A stretch of DNA of 64,000 nucleotides. Origin: Tomocerus qinae. Lineage: Eukaryota; Arthropoda; Collembola; Entomobryomorpha; Tomoceridae. The notes beneath the pieces were generated by a model. It was not told the DNA's origin. It searched no databases and worked only from the letters and a program-made list of their open reading frames with translations. How positions within the stretch are numbered: position 1 is the stretch's first letter; each line of letters opens with the position of its first letter. The stretch spans positions 58,158,909-58,222,908 of the forward strand of contig CM034547.1 of the NCBI GenBank assembly GCA_020055645.1. The letters run 5' to 3'. A program made the position numbers and the translations under genes. Below, piece by piece: positions 11,601-23,800 of this stretch.

Positions 11601-12483
11601 ATTGTTAGCAAGCGAAGCATAAAAGGCGAGGAATACAAAAGGCCGAGCATACCTTAGCTATTTATGTCCATACATTTTAGAAAATAATTATCCCGTGGAC
11701 CATCACATAGAGAGAGCAGGGCAGAGAATCTTTGTAACAATAGATGCAAGGGAAGTGAGACAAAGTAGTATTATGGAAATCAAGCATGATTAAAGAAGTA
11801 ACACGACCAAGAGCACATCGCACATATTTCCATAAACGATCTATTATTAGCTCACAAATGAGTGTTATTATTTAGAGTGAGAACGTGTGCTCCGCATCCA
11901 TTCTGACTTAGCATTTCCAACTCGACTCGAGACATTTTTCAGTTTCATGATAATATTCCATATTTCCACATGTACGAACTACTTACGTGCACCCAGTTAT
12001 ACATACAAGTAGTACCTAATTGTAGGCAAAAGTAATAAAAGTAACTAACAGACAGATGAGAGTGGAATAAAAAATTTAACACACACATGCATATAAAAGA
12101 TTTAGTGAAACGAAACAAAGACAAGTCAGACAAACTAACACCTAGTGATAGTGTAAATGTAAAACTAACAACAAAGGACGTTCTATAAACCTTGGACAGA
12201 CTTCCTCTAAAATTATCGGTGACATTTTTATCATTACCGACTGAAAGACGAAATGGAGCAAAATAGATTTTTTAGTATATACAGTGGAAAAAATATTATT
12301 TACGTCTTCAATTTTAATGTAAAAGATGCGTAACCCAAATCTAACTTCTATAGGCATTGGTGACATGTCACTATAATATTAAATTAAGTTAACACAGTAT
12401 ATTAAAAAATCTTCTCCATCTGCATTGAATTGTTGTATTTAATAATAGTAAATGCGAAAAAAAATTTACGTCCTCAATTTCGA
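8684..12483. other. intergenic, nothing recognised
   Basis: AT-rich sequence with GTAGGTAGGTAGG-type short repeats (about 9697). Open frames here are short and lack domain features or convincing splice sites. Confidence 0.6.
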
Positions 12484-12488
12484 TATTA

Positions 12489-12548
12489 GGCAGTTAGTTT
12501 TTTCCCGTAGTGTAAGAATGAGCCTCCCGTAGTGTAAGTCTTACGTCA
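12489..12548. repeat. left terminal inverted repeat of the 12489-12876 element
   Basis: About 60 bases, nearly identical to the complement of the right end over the first 26 (two mismatches), then diverged but still sharing a GTAAGTCTT block near 12535. Confidence 0.7.
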
Positions 12549-12816
12549 AACCCCTCCCCTTTCCGTAAAAATCCTAGGCTACGCCAAAAAAATTGAGTTA
12601 CGAAACGTAAAAACGACTACACTACGTTTCAGACTTACGGGCATACGCAGTGCCCTTGTGCCCTCCCAGGGTGTAGTTACCCAGGCGACTGGCATTTATT
12701 CATGTTTACTCTACAAAGTTAATTTTCGAAATTGTGGCACCTAGCAACCAAATACTTACGGAAAATCACTAACTATTCTACGTAACCGTAGTGTAAGTAA
12801 GCTTCGAAAAGGAAGC

Positions 12817-12876
12817 CGCGTAAAGACTTACCCTACGCAAAGCCCAAAGTTACACTAAGGGATAAAACTAACTGCC
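12817..12876. repeat. right terminal inverted repeat of the 12489-12876 element
   Basis: Complement of the left end. It ends CTAACTGCC and is followed directly by TATTA. Confidence 0.7.
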
Positions 12877-12881
12877 TATTA

Positions 12882-15800
12882 AAGAAGGTTAACGTTTGAA
12901 CCCAACCGTGGAATTCGTACCTAAAATTGATTAAGATAATTTAATTGTTGATGCAGTTAAAAATATTAGCGTCTTCAATTTGAATGTTAACGAATAGGGT
13001 TAAACTGTTAACGAATAGTATGGCTTGAATCAATTAAAAGAAGAGTTTATTGAGAGTGCCATGATTTATGGAGAGTCCTTTGTGTAAGAGGACAAGAGAT
13101 GGAAACGGAGTTACTTAGAAGAGGAATGTGTTTTAGGCATCAAGAAAGGATACTCATTATTGTATTATTATTATATTATTATGTGTTATGACAAAAAAGG
13201 TGGTGGTAGCCTTTGTTGTTGTGTTGGGTAAAGTGAGTCTAGGTATGTCATGCCGGTTCATAAAGATTTCCTTTTGCTTTGGACGACATGGACAGAGAAG
13301 AAAAGTCGACGCGCATTCCATCGGAAAAGATGCATTATGCATTTAATGTAATGAAATGTAGCCCCCAAGATGTGGCTAATGCATTCAGTGTGAATGTATG
13401 AATGAGTTCGGTGATGTGATGTATTATAGCGAAAAGGCAGTAGTGTGGGTAGTAATACCTACATGCATAATAATGTAATAAAATATAGAGACCAGGAGTG
13501 ATGTATCTAATAATACAAACACCCAGCTAAATATATCTTGTACTAACAATGTGTCTACGCATTTATAATAGTAGTAAAATGCATCTGTGGTGTCTCCTGT
13601 CTGTAGTAGGGGAATATATGCATATTAATATTTATAGCTGTGAGCTGACGATGAGTTACTTATGTTATAGTAGCTAGATACAAGATTTATATATTTCCGT
13701 CCCAATGTCATATGCTGTACAATACTGTTTGTATATTTTAAAGTGTTTTAGCCTGGCTGAGTTTTCTAAGTATATAGTTAGCCTTAGCCTTGCTCTTTGA
13801 AAAGTTTCCCTTACCTCCCGTGTGTATATAGTGTCTGTGTATATGCATTTCCTTCGTTTGGTAGATTGCGATGCTTTCCTTTCTTCGGCTGGTGAATTTT
13901 TACGATGATATTTTTATATTCTTATTATTACGACAGGATGCAAGGCTCCTTACGAGAAATCTTATATTTAATACTTGCCCACCTTCTGTATGTGATGTAC
14001 CTTGAATTTTGAGATGCTACGGTTTGGTTACAAGATGTACCTGACACGGCATTTTATAAATTTAGAGATATGTATATTTGTAGTGTTTGTGTTGTGGTAT
14101 TCATGTAAGTATGAAATCAGGAGTCTTCTTGGGCAAAGAGAATAAAGTAACTGCTTGGCTGCAAAAGGAATTTATTCTTCCATTGCACATCCTCCTTTTG
14201 ACTTCTACACACAATCCTTTGTTATGTAGCTTATGGAAATTGTGTGTGTGTGCCATACTTGACTCTTTAATATCTTGTTGAATGTACTATTAGTATGGTT
14301 GACGAAATACAGGCAACAATAATCTTTTGCATTTATGACTTTATATGTAAAGAGTATTCATTTAATTCTCGGTTTAAATTCCCTTGCTAGTTGTTAGTGT
14401 TAAGTTTTGTGCGTCTGTCTCCCCAAAATCATCACATCACGTCAGGAGACGCAGTCTGTCTCAAAGTGAACAACATCCCCCTTATAAACATAATAATAAC
14501 AATAAGCAGGGGAGGAGAGACTAAGCAAGTAGTCCCAAGTTCAAATGTGTACACAACGCTATGAAAAAAATTTCTTATGTTATGTTTGCTGTTTATGTGA
14601 TTATGTATGAAGTTGAAGGTACACAGAGCTGTGTGTTAAGTAACGTAATTCAATGTAATAGAATAAAGCAGGTGTTCTTCTGTTTATAGAAAAAGCTCAG
14701 TGACTGCGAGAGAGAAATCAAGATCCGTGTCAAACCGTTTCTCCCATCAGAATATCACATCTTTTGCGGTCTCCACAACGTAATGGGCCTTGCTTCCTGC
14801 CATCCAACTATTGCACTGCAGTGTAACCAAAGATTCCCTCATCCTTTTCCACATTATCAGAATAGAATTAAACTTCATTTCAACGAGGGACAGAGTCAAA
14901 ATACATTTACTTAGCTTACTATTATACTTATTCTAATTGTACATCCATAATAATATTATTGTAACAAGTCGGCAATAGCATTACATACAGATTATAATTA
15001 TACTACCGGTACTGTACTGTATCTGTACACACCAAACCCACCAAAATAATAGTAAAGATTAAAGATGAGAGACAAGAAAGGGGCATTTTTATCATCCGGC
15101 TCAGACGCTCGTTCATAGATAGAAATTCATGCTTCAAATATATTGCATACATTCGAGATTAGCTAATAATATAGAATACTAGTTTCAAGGATTTGTCTCT
15201 TTTATTATCTGGCACAAACAGGGATAATTTACACAGGTTCTTACGCATAGTCTGATTAATATTTGCAATGATTTATAAGTTCAGTCCAGTCCACTAGTGC
15301 TATAAACTTGTAATGGGCAATAAAATAGAAGATTCCCTGGAGTTTGGGAGTTTACGTAGCATTAGTTACTAACTATTATTTTATTTTAGCGGTGAGGTGA
15401 ATGAGTTAGTTGGTGATATTACTCATGAGATATGATATGATGTGTAGAGATAGGATCTGTGCAGAAGCATTTTATTAAAAGAGTCCTAATCTCCATGGAC
15501 GTCTTGTCTGCTGTGATAACACTCAGTGCAGGTAGGTAGGTACACATAATTGCATTCATTCTTTATTTCTCAGAGTTTTTGGTGATATGAGCTAATCTTG
15601 AATGTAATGCTGAGTGAGTCGACGATATCATGAGACTGACTACCTTATTTTGATGAAAAAAGCTACACAGATTATTCTTATGAAGATGTAGGTAAAATTT
15701 AAGGTATAACAGATAAGGATTGAATGTCTGCATTCATTTCTCATCTCTCTATGGAAATCCTCGTAATCTGCTATGGTTAGGTTAACGTTGTTGTTTCAAC

Positions 15801-18800
15801 TCACAGAATCTTTGTGGTGATGAGATGGGCTAAAAGAAAGGAAGGATTTCAGACGAGAGAAAAGACTCTGGAATCTCCACTTTGACGTTCAATTGACTTG
15901 ACTGTGTGAATCATGATTAGGCTTTTATGTTATGATCTTACTTTATTACGTTATCCTTCGTCTTCTTCGTATGAACGAATCGAATCTGTAGCATTTACCT
16001 TCATTACCTTCCCGACTACCTACCTTACCTACTACGTGCACATTCTCTATTATGTATGCATTCAAGAAGACCTAATCCAAAATTGTTATATGATGTTAGT
16101 GTCAAGTTAGAACGTACAACGTTACTTGTTGGGTGGTTTATACACAGTACAGTTGCTATTTCTACGTATATAAATAATTTATCACAGTATATCCATATAG
16201 GTATTTTATTAGGATGAACATTAGCAAATTAATATTACTAGTATAAGAAGCATGAAAATAAAACCTTGGTCTGTAAGAGATATCTTGTGAATTTCTTCGT
16301 AGGATTACTTTTAATGTGTTTAAAAGAGTTGAAAATGGTATGTAGAGAGTTTCAGGTACTTCAAGTTCATCCTATAGTAATTGATTATGTATTAGAAACA
16401 AAGTAAAAGTACCTAACCTCCGAATGTATATTCCAATAAGTCCAGCAAAGGATTTTTAATGTGATATGCATGAAGTGGAATAGACTGGATGAGAGTTGAG
16501 GATTGTGGAAGAGGATCAAATCAAGTAGTTACAAGAGGCAGTGATGTGATGTGATGAGAATTTTCGGTTTGCTCTAAAAATGATGAACATGAACGTGAGC
16601 TGAAAGAAATGAAGCTAACTGATCAAGTTTGACTTTACTTTGAATTACAGTTGGATTCCGGGGTGTTGGGAATTTCTCGACGGGTAACTTCAGACTCAGA
16701 GCCTCTAAATTAAATTAAATGGAAACAAAAACAGGTCGTTCTTGTGTATCCGTCTACAACTGAATTATATAATACGATCAGCAACTTATCACAAACTACA
16801 AGATCCAATCCAGCTACCTACTCTTGAAAAACGTATTACACAACCCATGCTCCTCATGCAATGCATCACATATAAAAGTACTATGTATATATCCAATTTG
16901 ATGTCTGGAATAATAACCTTCAATGTAATACAGAGTTGAATCTTAAACAATAAAGCCAACTAGATATGAGAACCCATACTTAAAACATTAAGATAGAAAA
17001 CAATAGTCGATGACTCTGGTCTTACTTGATTTTCCGTAGCATCTTACATTCCTAAAGGATGTGTGATCCTGATGTTTCACTCGTCTTTGCATTACCGACC
17101 TTATCCTACCTTCTTTATGACCACAGTATATATACTACCAATGAAGTAGTGGGGTTATCAAGCCTTTTCACAATCTGTATATAGACTGTTTCAAGTACGA
17201 TATTTATATTAGTGTTATTAAAATGTAAATGGTATTAGGAAAACAAAGTTGCGTTTATTTCACAGGAGATTATTCCGTTCTCTGCCTGATTTGAATACAA
17301 AATGCTGGGCAGTAACCACCAGTGTGAACTTGAGTTACTAATTTAGAAAAATTGAAACTATTAATCCAATATGAATGAGGAGACGTGAATATAGATGAAG
17401 AAGAGGATCATTGATGAAAATACACGTATTAATCTCTGAAGTATGGTAGAATATTCAATAAGCAATTTGTAGTGAGGTCGTTTTGTTGAATAGTTATTGT
17501 AATGAAAGAAATCGCTCGGAGGTAGAGGAAAGTGTTTAAGAAAATTATTAGAGAAAGATAACGAAATGCACAATAACAAATAAAGAGGCTGTTCGCATGA
17601 CATGAGCATCTTGGTTTACATCTCGCTACACACTAAATAAAAGGCCAAGTTATGGATAAGCTATTACACCACCCGCCCGCCCAGTAGTTAAGTTTTACTA
17701 AAGTCACACTTCTTTTCGGTATCAAATGGTAGTTGGAAGATGCTTGATAGGAGATAGAACCTGATGCCAAACGAATTTGATTGCTTTTGGCCGGACTTGT
17801 TGGTTGTTATCGGCCGAGGGCTTCTTTTCGCATCTGAAAATCAAATATCCAATAAGATAACAAACACTACTATACCATATTTATTACTTCCTAGTTATAA
17901 TCCATAAAATAAACGTGCCTATAATTTGAGACTCTACTACTAAACCAAATCGGAGATGTCACATTTAACAGTTGAAACGAAACTAAAGTGAAGTAATTCA
18001 GGTTAATAAATTAGTCCACCGAGTGGAAACTAATATCTTACACAATATTGGATTTGTCCTTCTTGTCTATCAATTAGGTCGTGGCAGTTTTACAACGTAT
18101 AGTAAAATCAAATCAACTTTTACCACTTATATTGCTCCCTGCTCAGGCTTGTCATTTCCAATGCTCCGGACAAACCTTAGCTACACCTACCTTCAATGCA
18201 AACTCAAATCAGTTAGGTGAAAACCGTGAAAAGAACGAAGAGTCAATAGTCAAGACAATAGTTCGGGTGTCGTCGACCATATAGGAGACAATAGTACCTA
18301 TATCTATAGAAAATCATTGTTTACACAGAAGGTATAGATATTCATTAAAGTAATCTCTGCGAAGGTGTCTTCTATCTCACCTTCTAGTTATTATACCTCC
18401 GTGGTGATGGATCTCCAAAGATGATAGGGAGATAAAGAGAGATAAAGATGATGGCCCGGGCCAGGTCAACAATTTTCTTGGTACATATTTATTGCTGAGA
18501 TTGTAACTTCAGGATTTACCTTGTCGAGGAAATAGAAATAGCTTAGAGATATAGGTACCTAGGTAAGTAGGTAGAAGGAGAAGGCAAAAGTCAGGGCAAT
18601 TGGCCATGATATATGACATGGTTGCTAGTTGGTAGATTCTTGCATGCACAGCCAAGCCAAAAGCAGTAAAATAAAAGCCAAAGCACAAAGGAGCAGAATG
18701 TTCGCCACACCGGAATGAAATCCTTATAATATAATATCAAGTCATAAAAATAATTTTTGAAAGCCACCCAGTGAGCATTCGCATTCATTTCACTCTCCTT

Positions 18801-20830
18801 CTGTTGCACATTGGTGTCTTGTCAGTCCTATAATATACAATCAACAATTGAAACAAAAGTGTTTGCCAGGCACGCGATGAAATGAAAGTGTCCCCTATCA
18901 AAATCGAAAAATATATTTTTCTGGGCTGAATTGCTCGGCCAAGAACTAACCTCACCTCACCTACGTCGATGCTAGGCCTTATTTTTATGATTTGATTGGC
19001 CATTGGGACTTTGATGACTCTATCTGGGCATCTGCGGATTACTCTACTGGGCATGTTTGCATATCCCACACAGATTCATCGTTTTATGACTATTTGGGAA
19101 TAACATTTCTCTACTGACAATAAACACAATAAATGTAGGGTAATAGCTTAATAGTTCAACAGCAAACAGTTGAAAGCTCTAAAATGAACTCTCTCTGAGT
19201 TCACATGCTGAATTGTTGATTGTTTTTTAATTGACAATTTTTTTTGTGAGTGTCATGTGGCATTAATGGAGAAATATCTCAAGTTGAGAAGTATTCGACA
19301 GGACAGGGCAGGTCAGCCGTCATCACGTCACGCTATGTCATCATGTCAACTAGCCATTTCATTTCTCTATTACCTTGGCCTTTAAAATAACTCCTTCCCC
19401 CTGCCCTGCGTGTGAGTAATGTAAGTAGGTGGGCATTATTTATGCATTTATGATTTATATGCATATGATTAAGTAGCTACTTCATTTTAATACCTTTGCA
19501 TATGCACACAATGCAAGTTGAACTGCTTCTCTGCGTGTGTACTTACATACTGTTAGTTTAGAGCTGATGGACAATGGAAAGGTATTTGGATTTAATGAAA
19601 ACTCGTCACTCATATCAGTTAACTCCACTCATCCATAGCATCGTGTGACAAAAGCCAATTTCTCTCAGTAAAGGAAAGTCAAACGTTATGCTGTTTGTCA
19701 ATGAACAGAATAAAGACTTGAGTTTTCATTGTCCCATAATTATATCGTTATAACTAGAGTTATTAGGATTTAAATATATTTCCATGTCAGACATGTCTAT
19801 TTGGAGGATGGAGGATCATATATAATACTATGTACAGCTACGTACTAACGATGTGCTTAGGATAAGAATCCTATTAAAGTCAATCCTAGTCAAAAGTCAG
19901 AAAACCAAAGAAATAACAATTGTCAATTGTCTGTCTTTTCTTAACCTCGGTTTTCAAGCATGGTTTACTCTTCCGACATTCCGTTGTGTGTGAGAGAATA
20001 TTTATTTGAGTTTAATCGACAAGTTCAAAGTCAGCCTTTGAAAGGTAATTAACAATACGCGGCTTACACACCTTCATGATCGTTTTCGCCGCCTTAGACG
20101 TTAATCGTTGTCACTGTCGCTGAGTTTTCTTGGAATCCTAGCGTTTAGTATTTAGTAGGATGATTGTTTTGTGTATATGTATATATATAGAGCTAGTAAT
20201 GTGGGTAATAAGACTACATACATTCTCCCATGCGATGTCGTGTCAAGTCATAACCTTAAACTAACGACTTGCAATTACAATAAGTAGTAATGAACTGCTT
20301 TCCACAAAACGTAACATCTAATGTCTACATCCGAATAAGTTGTCTGTAAATAGGAACTAAAATAGAGTCATAGGTAAGTTGGAGTCAATAGTCAAGTCCC
20401 TTGTACTCATAAGCGACGAATGCGCACTTTATTTCATTACAGGTAATTATCCAAAGCAATAAATACATTTACGAAGGAAAGTACCTACATAAAAAGTTAT
20501 TGCTTCACCCAGAGTAGTGGATGCATGTAGCATAAGCATACTAGTTCTCTGTGTCTGTAAATATGTTTTTCTCTCCACACTACTTGCTTCTCATCGTAAA
20601 ATCCGATGGTCTCTAACTCAGAGTCTCAAGTCGAGTGACAGTGCACACATACACAACTTATATATAAACTAAAAAGTATGAGCTGCTCTGGCCAGTAGTG
20701 TGCTCAACAAAAATATTCGAGTATGTTAAAGTGTACGGGAAATAATAATCATATATTATAGGGACTGATTATTATGAATCGTATATAGGGGTAAGTTGTC
20801 TAATGGAGGAGAGCAAAGGTTAAATACTGA
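12882..20830. other. intergenic, nothing recognised
   Basis: AT-rich, locally strongly G-rich on the plus strand (in 16501-16560 I count 20 G and 4 C). No exon with both splice and composition support. Confidence 0.55.
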
Positions 20831-20877
20831 GGCGGTAATGATATTCTGGTTGAGTCAGGATGATATAGATTACCGCC
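20831..20877. repeat. short perfect-stem palindrome
   Basis: GGCGGTAAT (20831-20839) and its exact complement ATTACCGCC (20869-20877) surround a 29-base spacer, which itself starts gATAT and ends ATATag, extending the possible pairing. The stem is too short for a microRNA precursor; it may be a protein-binding site or chance. Confidence 0.45.
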
Positions 20878-23800
20878 ATGGAGGCAAGGTAATAATGGAA
20901 TGACAGTCGGTCGTTTCGGCAGACGCTTTCTTAAAAATTGTAATTTAATGAGCCTTGCACCTTGTAACTTAACTAACTTCCAAGTTGAGTGGAGTGAGTG
21001 AGACTTTTAAAGCGTTTACTCATTCTCAGTTGTTGCGTTACTTTCAATTGGGAACAAAAATGCCAATCTATCGTCGCAGAGAGACAGAGCTACGTCTACG
21101 TGCAGCTTAACTCGCTTATCCATCCAACCGTCTCTACTCTACTTTGTGACGACGACATGGATGTGAATGGTTACACTAAAGTTGAACTAAAGATCCCACA
21201 GAAGTGGCTGCTCTACTATGCATACATAAATACATACAAATCGGAAGAGTTCACCTAAAATAAGCAAACTGAGAAACTTGCCCAAAGAGCCAGGGAATGG
21301 AATGACTCAATTAGATTCTCACGCTTTTTGTTCAGCTCACTAACCGAGGAGGCAAAGAAAAGTTCATGGAAGCGAGGCGATCACATCCGAGCAGATGATC
21401 CCCCAATACGTAACTTAAGACAAAAATATAAAAAATCGTCTATACTTATACCTGTGTTGATACATCCTCTAAAAAATAAAAGTTTCTAATAATGTTATGT
21501 GAAAGCTCCTTTGTAGTCCCCTTCTGATCCTACTTACTCCTCGCATCAGCATTAGTACGACCAATTATGGAGACCAATCATGGGGAACAACTACTTACTT
21601 CTTTCTTGTTCCAACTTCCAGGCCTGTCCAGCAACAAGAACAACGCATTACAGCAGTCACTCTCTTTCTCTCTACCAGTAGTCTACTACCTACTACTACA
21701 GAGAAGTCAAACTTGCTCTAGTAATGTACCTGCCTGTACTTAAAAAAGTTTTTAGATACTTTGTATATACATGTTATAGTTAGGAAGGAAGAATGGAGAC
21801 TAGTTAATTCTTTAGTAGGATGAGAATGAGAGTAGGAGCAAGAGTCCGCCACGACAGAAACATACCTGGTTGTTTCCTTTAGTTTCCCTTATTGTTTTCT
21901 TTAGTTGACTTAATACTAATAGAGACAGACCTTTCTTTACTCACCTACATACACACATCATATAAATCATTTTTATAGAGTATATACAAGAGGGTACAAA
22001 ATGGTCGGCTGGAGTGTAGTCAACTCAATTCAAGTCTCGGACACAAAAAAGCGAGACCCTTAAACTGAACTTAAGTACTAACTGTTATGTTGAATTGAGC
22101 TGAGAAAACCGAAGAGTTTGAGAGGAAAAATATTCATCTCACGTACAAACGTCCGTCCGTCAGTCAGACTTGATAGAGAGAACGTCTCGTCCCACAGACT
22201 TACTAATAACGCTTACACTAACTTATAATAAGTAGTGCATAATGAAAGGAAACCTTTTCGTGAGCAAAAGCACAGCGAGTGGAGGAGAGCAAAAAGGAAA
22301 CGCTATTATATCCCAATCTGTAAATACATTGTACAGAGATAGTTCCTTTTTCGCTATTGCCAAAGTCAGTCAACAATAAGCTGGAGTTAAGTAAGTTGGC
22401 GATTGTTTAGATCCCTTGGGTGAACATTCCTACTTAGAGACAAAGTCACACGTTTACGAGTCAAAGAACATTATTTGTAAAAGGCGGAGGATCCTATGGA
22501 GCGAGAGCAGGTTCCGTTCCTTGAACGTTCTTTCTTCGTTTTCGGATTGATAGATTCAAGAAAGGTAGATAATAGTCCGTTTTTGTAACTACTTGAAGTA
22601 GAGTCTATTGCATGGAGTAACTAATAATGAATGAACGATAATAATAATTGGTTGACACAAGAGAAATTCCCTGGCTTCTATTCAACGGAGGAATCCATCC
22701 TTTTATCCTTCACTCTTCTGAACATCTAGTTCACAGTCTTGGAAGAGAGTGATTTTTCTGTCACAGACTTAAGTAGGGGGTCATCCATGTACCGTAGCAT
22801 TATACTCATTCTTTTTACTCTATCACACGTCACGTTCATAAGAACATTTTATCATAACCCCCAATTTCATTTTCATTCCGAGAGAGATGCTTAACTCGTG
22901 TAAATCCGTTTTCTGGAGTTTTTAGAGTTTTTCTCTGTGCTTAGATATGTATCTTTTTATCTGGTGCATACCTTTGATGCAGTGCGTGACGAAGTGACTG
23001 ACAAAACTGGAATGGTCTGGAGAAATGATAAAACGCTCTGTGGATTCTTTGTTGAAGTTTGTTCTGATTTTGACTCATGAGGCTGTCCTGTCCTGTCCTT
23101 TCCGAAAACTATCTCATTAGCTACATAATACAGATACATAACAGAAATACCTTTTGCTACCTGTCCAGGAATTTCCACGGAAAAACTGGCAATAATGGTT
23201 CTTGCCTGTCTTATGTCGTCTCTGTGTCATACATACAGAATAGATACAAATAGAGCTACACTACTGCAAGACAATATAATTCAGAGACGCTATACGCACG
23301 TTAATTCTATTTATCTATTTGCCACACCAAACTACATAAATGTAGACAGAGTTTTCAAGTAAATAATGAGCAGGAGGAGTATATCAATATGTACGGGAGC
23401 ATTCACTCAAGCACTAATTCCTATTATGCTTATTATTATATACTTAACTTAGCTACATGAAGTCTAATAAGTCTAGACAGGGGCACATTTTAAGTAGCTA
23501 ATACTACTAGCAATGTGCTATATACACTTAAGAAAAGGTAAGTGGAGAGGGGACACTTATTAGCCAGTGAACTTGAGTTTAGCGTTGATTTTAAAGGAAG
23601 CATTGCTTATGGTTAAATAGATAGTTGTGCTTGCTGACTTGAGTGAGGGAGAACATAGTTGGTGATAATCTGAACAATTAGTATAAAATGTGAATGACGG
23701 GACAAAATCAACGGTTGGCTGAACAAGCCTCAGTCTGGGCATCGCACATCGTCCCCCTTAATTTCCATCTTATACCACGGCACTCCTCTTCTTGTCTCCG

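Larger units (their letters stand above)
12489..12876. mobile_element. non-autonomous inverted-repeat DNA element (MITE-like), 388 bp
   Basis: The two ends are inverted copies: GGCAGTTAGTTTTTTCCC at the left and, reading the other strand, GGCAGTTAGTTTTATCCC at the right. The match then continues imperfectly for about 60 bases. The pentamer TATTA lies directly outside both ends (12484-12488 and 12877-12881), as expected for a target-site duplication; a TA dinucleotide duplication is the minimal reading. The interior is GC-richer than its surroundings and carries repeated GTAGTGTAAG words in both orientations. No coding capacity is present, so it would have moved with an enzyme supplied elsewhere. 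I cannot assign the superfamily: a 5-bp duplication fits few of the well-known groups, and TA alone would suggest Tc1/mariner. Confidence 0.75.

Noticed and set aside
20998-21258. Open frame, and an alternative frame after TTCTCAG, as possible exons
   Set aside because: The long frame lacks an ATG start, and the alternative frame ends after 26 codons; no partner exon was found.
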